Below are positions 35,264 to 44,013 of a DNA stretch of 64,000 nt, one piece after another. Source of the stretch: PALSA-1353 sp050014015. GTDB taxonomy: Bacteria > Planctomycetota > Phycisphaerae > Tepidisphaerales > Tepidisphaeraceae. How positions within the stretch are numbered: position 1 is the stretch's first letter; the number at the start of each line of letters is the position of its first letter. The stretch spans positions 1 to 64,000 of the forward strand of contig JBEKEC010000023.1 in NCBI GenBank assembly GCA_050014015.1, written 5' to 3'. A program made the translations under genes and the position numbers. The notes under the pieces are model-generated. The model was not told where the DNA came from and searched no databases. It worked only from the letters and a program-made list of their open reading frames with translations.

Positions 35264-35440
35264 ATGGCCCCCAAATCATCATCGCTTGGCAAACCGCATC
35301 TAGGCCCGGAAGACTTCAACGAAGGCCCAGCGGCGGCGGCGCGGTTTAGATCGGCGGTCAGCCATCTTGCCGCCCTCCCGAAATCCGCCGTTCCTGACTC
35401 CCACCCAGTCCCGAAAGCTAAACACCGTAAGAAAAAGTAG
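35264..35440 (+). CDS. Small lysine-rich C-terminal protein
   Basis: A 58-residue frame that begins at ATG 35264 after GGAGG at 35247-35251. It reads MAPKSSSLGKPHLGPEDFNE, continues with an Ala-rich part, and ends in a basic tail KAKHRKKK. No homologue is recognised. It lies directly behind the tRNA-like gene and 7 nt ahead of another small gene, so the two form a tiny cluster. It could also be a chance frame, but the ribosome binding site and the neighbour favour coding. Confidence 0.4.
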   Translation: MAPKSSSLGKPHLGPEDFNEGPAAAARFRSAVSHLAALPKSAVPDSHPVPKAKHRKKK

Positions 35441-35447
35441 CCAATAA

Positions 35448-35612
35448 ATGCCTGAAGAGCCGCTCAAAACCGAACGCGGACAAGCTGACTTCAAGCGAGG
35501 GATTGCCCGCATAATGGTCTTCATTATCGTCGTCATAGTCCTTTGCGTTGTAGTGACGGTCATCCTAGTCGAGATATACAAAAACACCGGCACCGGCATC
35601 GCGCCGCAATGA
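35448..35612 (+). CDS. Small single-helix membrane protein
   Basis: A 54-residue frame from ATG 35448. The N-terminal 20 residues are charged (MPEEPLKTERGQADFKRG), then one hydrophobic helix IMVFIIVVIVLCVVVTVILV and a short polar tail. It follows the previous small gene by 7 nt. No family is recognised; small single-pass proteins like this often regulate larger membrane complexes, which is inference. Confidence 0.45.
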   Translation: MPEEPLKTERGQADFKRGIARIMVFIIVVIVLCVVVTVILVEIYKNTGTGIAPQ

Positions 35613-35683
35613 TTCCTGAGTCAAGTACATTGTTACCCAAATTGGGACGCTACGCGGCGTCGGGAATCGAGCTTGCCGCACCC

Positions 35684-35702
35684 CACGGGCAAGATGCCCG
35701 TG
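35684..35702. repeat. cacgggca hairpin, dispersed repeat
   Basis: Perfect 8-bp stem cacgggca/tgcccgtg around aga, related to the element at 24567-24585 with a base change in each arm that preserves pairing. Confidence 0.55.
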
Positions 35703-35742
35703 CCACATCGCAATTCGCGGCGGCGGGATTAGAATCTCCGGC

Positions 35743-36876
35743 ATGTCGAACTCCTGGGATACGTTCGAGCGGTATCGGCAAAAGGGCCTGGACGCCCGGC
35801 GGGCCGGGCAATGGGACTCGGCGCGGGTTTATCTCCTCGAGGCGGCGCGGGCCATGGTGGCTCTGAGCAAAGAGGCCCAGGGCGAAGAGCTTCGCGAAGC
35901 CCGGCGGCAGACGGCGGCCAAGCTGCTGGAACTGGCCCGCGACAGCGATAAGGCCCGCAGCGAGAATCGCAAACAGTCCGCCAACGCCACGCGCCAGTCC
36001 GCCGGCGAGGCCGAGGGGACGGCCTCGGCCGGGCAATGGCTCGTGAAGGAAAAACCCTCGATCCGCTTCGACGACGTGGCGGGGTTGGAGGACGTGAAGC
36101 AGGACATCCGGCTGAAGATGATCTACCCGTTCGAGCACGCGGACCTGGCTGCGAAATTCGGCATCCGGCCCGGCGGGGGGGTGCTGCTCTATGGACCGCC
36201 CGGAACGGGCAAAACCATGCTGGCCAAGGCGACGGCCGGCGAGATCGACGCGGCCTTCTTCCGCATTTCGCCCGCCGACGTGCTCAGCAAATGGGTCGGC
36301 GAAGCCGAGCAGAACGTCAAGAAGCTCTTCGACGCCGCGGCGGCCGAAGAGCGCAGCATCATTTTCATCGACGAGATCGAAGCCCTGGTTCCCGCCCGGC
36401 GGGATGAAGGCTCCAGCGTCATGCAGCGCGTCGTGCCGCAAATCCTTCAGGGAATGGAAGGATTCGACAAGAAAAGCGGCCAGCCCATTTTGTTCATGGG
36501 TGCAACCAACGTTCCCTGGCAGCTTGACCCGGCCATCCTGCGCCCCGGACGCTTCGACGAGAAGGTGTATATCCCGCTGCCGGACGTGGAGGCGCGGCGG
36601 AAGATGCTGGACACTTATCTCGGCCATCGTCCATTGGCCGGGGACGTTCTGATCGACCAACTCGCCGCGCTGTTGGACGGCTACAGCGGGGCGGACATCA
36701 AATATCTCTGCGACCGCGCCGCCACGGTGCCGTTTCTCAGCACGGTGGCCTCCGGCGTCGAAGGCCAGATCACGGCCGCGATTTTCCACGATACGGTGCG
36801 CGACACGCCGCGATCCGTGACCGTGGAGATGCTCGCGAAATTCAAACAGTGGGCAGCCGAGGCCACGAGAGAATAA
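35743..36876 (+). CDS. Vps4/katanin-like AAA ATPase with MIT-like N-terminal domain
   Basis: A 377-residue AAA protein. Residues 8-72 form a helical MIT-like domain (YRQKGLDARRAGQWDSARVY and following helices), joined by a charged linker to the ATPase core. Walker A is GPPGTGKT (151-158), Walker B IIFIDEIE (206-213), and arginine-finger region RPGRF (267-271). The pore loop SKWVGEAE (182-189) matches the KW-x-GES signature of the Vps4/katanin/spastin clade rather than of FtsH or Cdc48. Vps4 remodels ESCRT-III polymers in eukaryotes and archaea. No ESCRT-III-like gene is recognised nearby, so the bacterial partner is unknown. Confidence 0.85.
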   Translation: MSNSWDTFERYRQKGLDARRAGQWDSARVYLLEAARAMVALSKEAQGEELREARRQTAAKLLELARDSDKARSENRKQSANATRQSAGEAEGTASAGQWLVKEKPSIRFDDVAGLEDVKQDIRLKMIYPFEHADLAAKFGIRPGGGVLLYGPPGTGKTMLAKATAGEIDAAFFRISPADVLSKWVGEAEQNVKKLFDAAAAEERSIIFIDEIEALVPARRDEGSSVMQRVVPQILQGMEGFDKKSGQPILFMGATNVPWQLDPAILRPGRFDEKVYIPLPDVEARRKMLDTYLGHRPLAGDVLIDQLAALLDGYSGADIKYLCDRAATVPFLSTVASGVEGQITAAIFHDTVRDTPRSVTVEMLAKFKQWAAEATRE

Positions 36877-36963
36877 GATTGCGTGAATTGGAACGCGATT
36901 TCCGGCACCAATTCCAACTGACGGAATGCACGAAATCCAATAATTTGATAGGATAATCACCCC

Positions 36964-37248
36964 ATGGACCCAGTGATCGAGCAAAATCGAGCGGCGATCC
37001 TTCGCATCGCGGCGGTGCATGGCGCGGGTAATGTTCGAGTATTCGGTTCTCTTGCCAGAGGCGATGCGCGGGGCGACAGCGACGCAGATTTTCTCGTTGA
37101 TATCGTCGGCCCTCGCACCCCGTGGTGGCCAGGCGGGCTCGTATCCGACCTGGAAGATTTGCTCGGACGCCGGGTCGACATCGCGACGGTGACGGAATTG
37201 GACGATTTGATTCGCGACGACGTGCTGAAGGAGGCGGTGGCACTTTGA
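36964..37248 (+). CDS. mntA: MntA-type nucleotidyltransferase antitoxin
   Basis: A 94-residue minimal nucleotidyltransferase. The active-site motif GSLARGDARGDSDADFLVD fits GS-x10-D-x-D exactly. In known pairs MntA inactivates HepT by AMPylating a tyrosine near its RNase motif. The stop codon overlaps the start of the next gene by 4 nt (TTGA). A -10 like GATAAT lies 6 nt before the ATG, which suggests a leaderless message. Confidence 0.85.
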   Translation: MDPVIEQNRAAILRIAAVHGAGNVRVFGSLARGDARGDSDADFLVDIVGPRTPWWPGGLVSDLEDLLGRRVDIATVTELDDLIRDDVLKEAVAL

Positions 37249-37580
37249 ATCGCGACAGGGTTTATTTGAAGCACATTTTGGAATGCATCCGCCGGATTGC
37301 GGAGGATGTTCAAGGAAACGAGACGGCGTTTCGCTCGAACCGCACGATTCAGGACGCCGTTCTTCGGAACCTTCAGATTTTGTCAGAGTCGACAAAGCGA
37401 CTGTCAGAGACCCGCAAATTGACGCATCCCGCGATTCCCTGGCGCGACATTGCAAATTTCCGAAACCGTGTTGTCCATGATTATCTCAAGGTTGACCTCG
37501 ATATAGTCTGGGGCATTATCGAATGTGATCTGCCTCCGCTCAAAACCGCGATTCAGGAGATCCAAAACAGTCTGCCGTAG
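37245..37580 (+). CDS. hepT: HepT-type RNase toxin (HEPN, DUF86)
   Basis: An 111-residue HEPN protein that starts at TTG overlapping the mntA stop. The catalytic and modified motif RNRVVHDY (Rx4HxY) is intact, preceded by LTHPAIPWRDIANF, and the rest is four-helix HEPN-like (LKHILECIRRIAEDV, AVLRNLQILSESTKRL). In studied systems HepT cleaves tRNA and is silenced by MntA. Together they form a complete MntA-HepT module. Confidence 0.87.
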   Translation: MNRDRVYLKHILECIRRIAEDVQGNETAFRSNRTIQDAVLRNLQILSESTKRLSETRKLTHPAIPWRDIANFRNRVVHDYLKVDLDIVWGIIECDLPPLKTAIQEIQNSLP

Positions 37581-37593
37581 CGCGTGCCCCCCA

Positions 37594-39516
37594 ATGCCCG
37601 ACCTTCGCGAAAATCTTCAGGAACTCTTCGGCCTGGACGATTTCCGGCCGGCGCAGCGGGAGGTCATCGAAGATGTCCTGGCCGGGCGCGACGTGCTGTG
37701 CGTCATGCCGACCGGGGCGGGCAAAAGTCTGTGCTTTCAGCTTCCCGCGGCGGTCGGGGGCGGGTTGACGGTCGTCGTCTCGCCGCTCATTTCGCTCATG
37801 GAAGATCAGGTCCAGCAGCTTCGGGACGAGGGGATTCCCGCAGCGCTTCTCAACAGCTCGCTGCCCCCGGGCATGCAGCGCGAAGTAATAAAAGAACTCC
37901 ACGAGGGCTTCCAGGGCCTGCTCTACGTCGCCCCCGAGCGGTTGTTCGCCGCGAATTTTCAGCCGCTGCTGGAGAAATTGCGGCCGAAGCTTCTGGCGGT
38001 GGACGAGGCGCATTGCATCAGTCAATGGGGTCACGATTTTCGCCCGGAATATTCACGATTGGGCGAGGCTAGGCGAAAGTTCGGCGATCCCCCGACGATC
38101 GCCCTGACCGCCACCGCCACCGAGGACGTTCGCGGCGACATCATCACGCAGCTCGGCCTTCGCGAGCCGACCGTCGTGGTGACGGGTTTCGATCGGCCGG
38201 GGCTGCTTTATGAATCCAGCCGCATGGCCAACGGCGCGGAAAAGGATGCGAAGCTGATCGAGATGCTCAGGCAGGAATCGGGCAGCGCGATCGTCTACTG
38301 CGCAACGCGGAAGGTGGTGGACGAACTGGACGGGCTGTTGCGGCAGGCGATCGGCGGGCGCGCGGTCGTCCGCTATCACGCCGGGATGGACCCCGCGTCG
38401 CGCACGGCTAGCCAGGAGCGATTCATGCAAACCACCGGCGCCATCGCCGTGGCTACCAACGCCTTCGGAATGGGGATCAACAAACCGGATACCCGCCTGG
38501 TGGCGCATTACAACGTACCCGGCACGCTGGAGGCGTATTACCAGGAGGCCGGCCGCGCCGGCCGCGACGGGCGCCCCGCGCGATGCATCATCCTGTTCAG
38601 CTATCAGGACAGATTCGTCCAGGAATTTTTCATCGACAAGCTCGGCGAGGAAAATTCCCAGGCCGATCCCGAGTTGATCCAGAAGCGGAAGGAACATGCC
38701 CGGCAAAAGCTGGATTTGATGATCCAATATGCGACGACGCGCCGTTGCCGCAGGCAGATGATCCTGGATTATTTCGGCGACGAAACGGAAGTGAACGACT
38801 GCGGCTGCGACGTTTGCCGCAAGGGCCGGGATTTCTCGATGGTCCGCGGCGCGACGGGCGCCGTCGCCGACGAGGTGGTGACGGTGGTTCGGCAACTGCT
38901 GTCGGCGATCGCGCGGTGCCGGGGAAAATTCGGCGTGGGCGTGGTTGCCGAAGTCCTTGCCGGGTCTATCAATGAACGGACGCAAAAATGGGGTTTGGAT
39001 GAATTGTCCACGTTCGGGTTGCTCAAGGCCTATTCCATCAAGCGCCTGATCGCCATGCTGCACCGGGTGCTGGAATCGGGCCTGGCGCGGCAGCGCGACC
39101 CTGACGGCGTGAAATTCCGACCCGTCGTCGAACTTACCCCGCCGGGCGTCTCGGTGATGCGAGGCGAGCAGCCGCCGCCGGCCATCCTGGCCGATCTGCT
39201 GCCCAGCAGGTTCGCCCCGGCCGCCGCGCCGCAAAAAACGCGATATATAGTGCAAGACGATCAACCGATGACCCCCGCGGTGGAAGTGCGCTTCGAGGCG
39301 CTGCGCCAGCTTCGCACGCGGATCGCGCGCGAGCGCGGAATGCCGCCGTACGTCATCTGCCACGATTCCACGCTCAAGCAATTGGCCCTGCAGGCGCCCG
39401 CCGACGAAACGGCGCTGGCGTGCGTCAAGGGGATGGGTCCGTACAAGATCCGCATGTACGGCCAGGCGTTTCTCGACGTGCTGAGGACGGAAGGCAAAGC
39501 CTCCGCGCGCGAATGA
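37594..39516 (+). CDS. recQ: ATP-dependent DNA helicase RecQ
   Basis: A 640-residue RecQ helicase, a 3'-5' DNA unwinding enzyme of recombination and repair. Motif I MPTGAGKSLCF, motif II VDEAHCIS, motif VI region EAGRAGRDG are present; the zinc-binding cluster is RRCRRQMILDYFGDET then CGCDVC, a winged-helix RQC domain follows, and a C-terminal HRDC domain (RTRIARERGMPPYVICHD) closes it. The ATG at 37594 is the natural start, 13 nt after hepT. It is coupled by an ATGA overlap to the MFS gene. Confidence 0.93.
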   Translation: MPDLRENLQELFGLDDFRPAQREVIEDVLAGRDVLCVMPTGAGKSLCFQLPAAVGGGLTVVVSPLISLMEDQVQQLRDEGIPAALLNSSLPPGMQREVIKELHEGFQGLLYVAPERLFAANFQPLLEKLRPKLLAVDEAHCISQWGHDFRPEYSRLGEARRKFGDPPTIALTATATEDVRGDIITQLGLREPTVVVTGFDRPGLLYESSRMANGAEKDAKLIEMLRQESGSAIVYCATRKVVDELDGLLRQAIGGRAVVRYHAGMDPASRTASQERFMQTTGAIAVATNAFGMGINKPDTRLVAHYNVPGTLEAYYQEAGRAGRDGRPARCIILFSYQDRFVQEFFIDKLGEENSQADPELIQKRKEHARQKLDLMIQYATTRRCRRQMILDYFGDETEVNDCGCDVCRKGRDFSMVRGATGAVADEVVTVVRQLLSAIARCRGKFGVGVVAEVLAGSINERTQKWGLDELSTFGLLKAYSIKRLIAMLHRVLESGLARQRDPDGVKFRPVVELTPPGVSVMRGEQPPPAILADLLPSRFAPAAAPQKTRYIVQDDQPMTPAVEVRFEALRQLRTRIARERGMPPYVICHDSTLKQLALQAPADETALACVKGMGPYKIRMYGQAFLDVLRTEGKASARE

Positions 39517-40784
39517 ACGCTAGCGCTTCCCGCCGAAGCCATTTGACGCTCGGACTATGCACGATCCTGCACGGATTCACCCATGCGTACGGGTCGATGT
39601 TCGTGCCGCTCTATTTCCGCATCGCCGAGGACCTGAAACTCTCCGGCGTCGGGGCGGCGGCCCTGATCGTCACCCTCTACGGCGCGGTCTACAACCTCGG
39701 CAGCTACGCCGCCGGCCTGGCGGCCGACCGGCATAGCCGAAAAACCCTCCTGGCCATCGGCCTTCTGGGCAACGCGCTGGCCATCCTGGCCATCGGCCTG
39801 AGCCGGCAATATGGGCTCATCCTGGCGCTGGCCGTCGCCGCCGGAATCTTTGGCGCCATCTTCCACCCCGCCGCCAACGCGCTGAGCAGTTCCCATTATC
39901 CCAAGTCCCCCGGCATGGCGATCGGCATCCTCGGCATCGGGTCCGGTCTGGGATTTTTCTTCGGACCCCAGATCGCCGGCTGGCGCGCGGCGCGGGCATC
40001 CTGGCATCTCTGGAACGTCGCCCAATGGCAAAAACCCTGCGTCGAGATGGCCCTCGCCGGACTCGTCGTCGGAATCATCTTCATGCTCATCGGAACCGAC
40101 GCGACAGCCGGGCCTCCTCGAAAGTCGCCGGCTACCGATCCGGCCCTCAACCGGCGAGTGATGCGATTGGCGCTGGTCCTGATGTTCCGCGATTTCGCCG
40201 GCGTCGCCGGGCTTTCACTGGCCGCGATTTACGTCAAAAACGTCTTCCACCTCAACGTCGGCGAGGCCGGCTTGTTCGTCGGCGTCATGATGCTGCCGAG
40301 CGTGATCTTCAATCCCCTGGCCGTTTATCTCACGCCGATGCGCCGGCGATTGCCGGGGCTGAGCGTGATCCTGATCCTCGGCGGCCTGATCGCCGCCACC
40401 ACGCCGTTCTGGCCGCTGGGCGGGGCATTGGTGATCCTGTGCGCGTTTCAAACGATGCAACTGGCCAGCTATGCCGTCAGCGACGCCGCCATGCTCGAAC
40501 GCGTCGCGTCGGAATTCCGCGGAAGAGTTGTGGGATTGTTCCTGCTGATCGCCGGCACGTTCGGCGCGTTAGGCCCCTGGGTCATGGGAGCATGGGTGGA
40601 TAAGCTCGGCGTGAGGGCCGGCATTCAAACCGGCTATTTCGGCCCGTTCGCGTTGATCGGCGCTTGCATGATCCTCGCGGCCGCTTCGTCCCGGCCGATG
40701 GCCCGCCTCGGCCCGGTTTTGTCGGGATCGCCGGTCAAGCCGATGGAGGAGATTTCCCCGGAAACGATGGGCGCGGTGCCGTGA
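39513..40784 (+). CDS. MFS transporter
   Basis: A 423-residue polytopic protein with about 12 hydrophobic segments. The cytoplasmic loop 2-3 motif is GLAADRHSRKTLLAIG, the typical MFS GxxADRxxRR. The ATG at 39513 overlaps the recQ stop by 4 nt. A sequence such as GFTHAYGSMFVPLYFRI and other features are general; the substrate is not clear. The C-terminal tail is cytosolic and Pro-rich. Confidence 0.8.
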   Translation: MNASASRRSHLTLGLCTILHGFTHAYGSMFVPLYFRIAEDLKLSGVGAAALIVTLYGAVYNLGSYAAGLAADRHSRKTLLAIGLLGNALAILAIGLSRQYGLILALAVAAGIFGAIFHPAANALSSSHYPKSPGMAIGILGIGSGLGFFFGPQIAGWRAARASWHLWNVAQWQKPCVEMALAGLVVGIIFMLIGTDATAGPPRKSPATDPALNRRVMRLALVLMFRDFAGVAGLSLAAIYVKNVFHLNVGEAGLFVGVMMLPSVIFNPLAVYLTPMRRRLPGLSVILILGGLIAATTPFWPLGGALVILCAFQTMQLASYAVSDAAMLERVASEFRGRVVGLFLLIAGTFGALGPWVMGAWVDKLGVRAGIQTGYFGPFALIGACMILAAASSRPMARLGPVLSGSPVKPMEEISPETMGAVP

Positions 40785-40966
40785 GGTACCCTTTGCAGCC
40801 CGCGGCCTTCGCAAAAGGATTGGCATAAGTGTGGGCACCTTCGACGCAGCGTAGCTGCATTCTGTCGGAACCCATCAGTTATGACCGGCTTGGCCCGGTG
40901 ATTCGGCTTGCTGGGCAAAATTACGCTTGAGCGGTTATGATAGCGCCTTGAAAGGGACTGATCCTC

Positions 40967-42334
40967 ATGCTAACGCAACTGAGCGTGGGTAATTTCAAGT
41001 CGTGGACGCGGATCGAGAAGATGCGATTGGCACCCATTACGGGGCTGTTTGGGACGAACAGTTCCGGGAAAACCAGCATCCTGCAACTGCTGCTGATGTT
41101 AAAGCAGACCATTGAGTCATCAGATCGGGCACAGGTGCTGGAATTTGGGGACGAGAAAAGCCTAACGAACCTAGGAAGTTTCCGCGATGTAATAACTGAC
41201 CACAAGGTGTCGGGTGCGATGGACTTCTCGGTCAGCTGGGATCTTTCCAAGCCGCTTGTCGTGCGGGATCCGGAAAAGAGCAGGACCGATACGCTATTCA
41301 CAACAAGTCAACTCGCGTTTGAATGTGCCCTAGGCCAAAATGGCGCGGACCGCCTGGCAGTATCAAGGCTTGCATATAGCGTAAACGACTATCACTTCGT
41401 CCTAAAGCGCAAAGAACAAGCTGGAGCGAAGTATGAATTGACCGATGAAAGCAATGGAATCCATTTTGTACGGACGCCTGGCCGCGTATGGCCCCTCCCT
41501 GCACCGGTAAAGTTCTACGGCTTCCCGGATCAGGTTTACGCCTATTACCAAAACGCCGGATTTCTCTCAGACCTTCAGTTGGCGTTCGAAAACCTTTTTC
41601 GACGCCTCTATTACCTTGGGCCGCTTCGTGAGTTTCCACAACGGCATTATGCGTGGAAAGGGTCTGAACCGGCGGATACGGGACGTCGAGGAGAACAGGT
41701 CGTTGATGCGATCCTGGCGTCACAGGAAAGGCGAGCTTACATCTCGCGCGGCCAGGGGCGCAAAAAGCAGTCGTTGGAGGAACGCGTTGCACATTGGCTC
41801 AAGGAACTGGGCCTAATTCACGATTTTAAGGTCGAACGGATTGCGAAGGAGAACAATGTCTACCAGGTCCGAGTTCAAAGGACGCCCGGCGCCGCCAAGG
41901 TATTGATAACCGATGTGGGGTTCGGGGTATCGCAAATACTGCCCGTCTTGGTGCTTTGCTACTACGTGCCGGAAGGGTCAATAATTCTGCTGGAACAGCC
42001 GGAAATCCACCTCCACCCCTCGGTTCAGGCGGGCTTGGCGGATGTGTTCGTAGACGCCGTGAAAAACCGCAAGGTTCAGATTGTGGTGGAAAGTCATAGT
42101 GAGCATCTGCTGCGTCGTCTGCAACGGCACGTGGCGGAGGGAACGATTACTCCAGAACAGACTTCTCTATATTTTTGTGAGGCGACGGATGCCGGTTCGC
42201 GGTTGAGGAGCCTAGACGTGGATATCTATGGAAATATTGCAAAATGGCCCAAGGATTTTTTTGGCGATGAATTCGGCGAGATGAGCGCGATAACGAAGGC
42301 CGCAATGGAAAGGAAAAAGGGGCAACAGGCGTGA
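40967..42334 (+). CDS. OLD/DUF3696-like AAA ATPase of a two-gene nuclease module
   Basis: A 455-residue ABC/SMC-like AAA ATPase. Walker A GTNSSGKTS (29-37), a signature-like DVGFGVSQILPVLV, Walker B IILLEQPEIHLHP and the His-switch region ESHSEHLLRR are all present. The C-terminus WPKDFFGDEFGEMSAI matches the DUF3696 tail. Base composition is less GC-rich than that of recQ and the MFS gene. It precedes and overlaps by 4 nt (GTGA) a PIN-like nuclease gene. Pairs of an ATPase and an effector nuclease are frequent in phage defence; the pair is not a named system that I can identify. Confidence 0.8.
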   Translation: MLTQLSVGNFKSWTRIEKMRLAPITGLFGTNSSGKTSILQLLLMLKQTIESSDRAQVLEFGDEKSLTNLGSFRDVITDHKVSGAMDFSVSWDLSKPLVVRDPEKSRTDTLFTTSQLAFECALGQNGADRLAVSRLAYSVNDYHFVLKRKEQAGAKYELTDESNGIHFVRTPGRVWPLPAPVKFYGFPDQVYAYYQNAGFLSDLQLAFENLFRRLYYLGPLREFPQRHYAWKGSEPADTGRRGEQVVDAILASQERRAYISRGQGRKKQSLEERVAHWLKELGLIHDFKVERIAKENNVYQVRVQRTPGAAKVLITDVGFGVSQILPVLVLCYYVPEGSIILLEQPEIHLHPSVQAGLADVFVDAVKNRKVQIVVESHSEHLLRRLQRHVAEGTITPEQTSLYFCEATDAGSRLRSLDVDIYGNIAKWPKDFFGDEFGEMSAITKAAMERKKGQQA

Positions 42335-42834
42335 GTGCGTTTGTGGTTGATACAAACGTGCCTGTTGTGGCTAACGGCAAGAGCGAACAGGCAGACCCGG
42401 ATTGCGTGATTGCATGCATCGACGCGCTCGGGGATATCCGCGCCAACGGTCTCGTTGTGCTGGACGATGCCATGCTGATTCTTCGCGAGTACATGAATAA
42501 TCTGAGCATGTCGGGCCAGCCGGGAGCGGGCGACCTCTTCATGAAATGGGTGTGGAGCGTGCAAGCTGATGGGAATCGGTGCGAACAGGTTCGCCTTACT
42601 GCTCATCACAGTCACGAGCCTGATAATTTCGAGGAGTTTCCGCAGGATGCCGATTTGGCGGAATTTGACCGCTCAGATAGGAAGTTCGTCGCGGTGGCGC
42701 TCGCCAGCCGCAATAAGCCGGTTGTGCTGAATGCCGTGGATCCCGATTCGGCGGAAAATTACGCGGCCCTGAAGCGTAATGGCGTAACCGTTCGTTTCCT
42801 GTGCCCGCAATGCGTCTGTCCTAGCGGGGAATAG
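42331..42834 (+). CDS. PIN-like nuclease partner of the DUF3696 ATPase
   Basis: A 167-residue protein. The N-terminus FVVDTNVPVVANGKSEQ has the first catalytic Asp of a PIN domain, ILREYMNNLSM resembles the second acidic segment, and DLAEFDRSDRKFVAVALAS and NAVDPDSAE supply further acids. The C-terminus holds a small Cys pair, CPQCVCPSGE. It starts at GTG within the ATPase stop codon, so expression is coupled. As a PIN ribonuclease it is the likely effector, with the ATPase as sensor; this is inference. Confidence 0.65.
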   Translation: MSAFVVDTNVPVVANGKSEQADPDCVIACIDALGDIRANGLVVLDDAMLILREYMNNLSMSGQPGAGDLFMKWVWSVQADGNRCEQVRLTAHHSHEPDNFEEFPQDADLAEFDRSDRKFVAVALASRNKPVVLNAVDPDSAENYAALKRNGVTVRFLCPQCVCPSGE

Positions 42835-42931
42835 ATGAAAACCCCTGGATACGTCAAATCGGCGCGAACAGCGTTGAACTCGCTTAGCCCACAACGCGAT
42901 GCGAATCTGTTGGCCAACCGCCGGACGTTCC

Positions 42932-43918
42932 TCAGTCGATCTTCACCGCGCCGCGGTGGAATCGCGTGACGATGTCCGGGTCGGGGAACAGCGACGTGCG
43001 CGAATTGTCCTTCCCCTCGTAGTCGATCAGCGACAGCAGGTATCGAATGCTCTCCAGCCGCGCACGCTTCTTGTCGTTTGCCTTCACGATGATCCACGGA
43101 CTGTAACTGGTGTGCGTCCGGCTGAAAACGGTTTCCTTGTACTTCGTGTACGCATCCCACAAATCCTGGGCTTTGCCGTCGAGTGGGCTTAGTTTCCATT
43201 GCTTGAGCAGATTGTCGCGGCGGGATTCGAAGCGGGCCAATTGCACTTCGCGGGAAATGGAAAACCAGAATTTCACGATGATCACGCCGTCTTCCACCAG
43301 CATGTGCTCGAATTCCGGCACCTGTTGCATGAAGCGCTCGTATTCCGGCCGGGTGCAGAATCCGTTGACCGGCTCGACGATTCCGCGGTTGTACCAACTG
43401 CGGTCGAAGAAGACGATCTCGCCCTTGTTGGGCAATTGCTTCATGTAGCGTTGGAAATACCATTGCCCGAGTTCTTCGGCGGTGGGCTTGGGCAAAGCCA
43501 CCACGCGCATGGCGCGCGGATTGAGGTGCTCGATGAACCGCCGGATGGTCCCGCCCTTGCCGGCCGCGTCGCGGCCTTCAAAAATGATCGCCAGGCGCTT
43601 GCCCTGCTCCTGAATCCATCGTTGCAGCTTCACCAATTCGATCTGGAGGCTTTCCAATTCGTCTTCATATTTGATGGCCGCTTTGATTCTGTTGACCTTG
43701 AGCTTCTTTTCCCGCAACAGTTGAATGAATTGTCGCCGCGAATGGAGATCGGCCAACTCGACCGGGGTCAAATGAAGCCCGCCGGTTTCAGTTGACGCGG
43801 CGGAAGACGTCAGCGTGTCGTTTAGAATTTCCTGTCCGTCTTTGACAAGCGAATCCTGCGAGCCCGGACCTGCCGCCGGGGCCAAAACGTCAACCATTGA
43901 TTTGGAACGATCGCTCAT
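42932..43918 (-). CDS. ppk2: Polyphosphate kinase 2
   Basis: A 328-residue PPK2-family protein, transferring phosphate between polyphosphate and nucleotides. Walker A GRDAAGKGGT (115-124), Walker B region EIVFFDRSWYNRGIVEP and the lid SRDN-like RFESRRDNLLKQWK are all present, with a Lys-rich linker between. The N-terminal extension of about 60 residues is polar. PPK2 of class I mostly makes GTP or ATP from polyP. No ppk1 is in the window. Confidence 0.93.
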   Translation of the reverse strand: MSDRSKSMVDVLAPAAGPGSQDSLVKDGQEILNDTLTSSAASTETGGLHLTPVELADLHSRRQFIQLLREKKLKVNRIKAAIKYEDELESLQIELVKLQRWIQEQGKRLAIIFEGRDAAGKGGTIRRFIEHLNPRAMRVVALPKPTAEELGQWYFQRYMKQLPNKGEIVFFDRSWYNRGIVEPVNGFCTRPEYERFMQQVPEFEHMLVEDGVIIVKFWFSISREVQLARFESRRDNLLKQWKLSPLDGKAQDLWDAYTKYKETVFSRTHTSYSPWIIVKANDKKRARLESIRYLLSLIDYEGKDNSRTSLFPDPDIVTRFHRGAVKID

Positions 43919-44013
43919 GACTTGTATCTCCCGAATGTGCGCAGCGAGAAAACGACTGGGCGAGTTATTAACCAGATCGGGATGTGCGAATACTCACTTA
44001 ACCCGGATTATTC

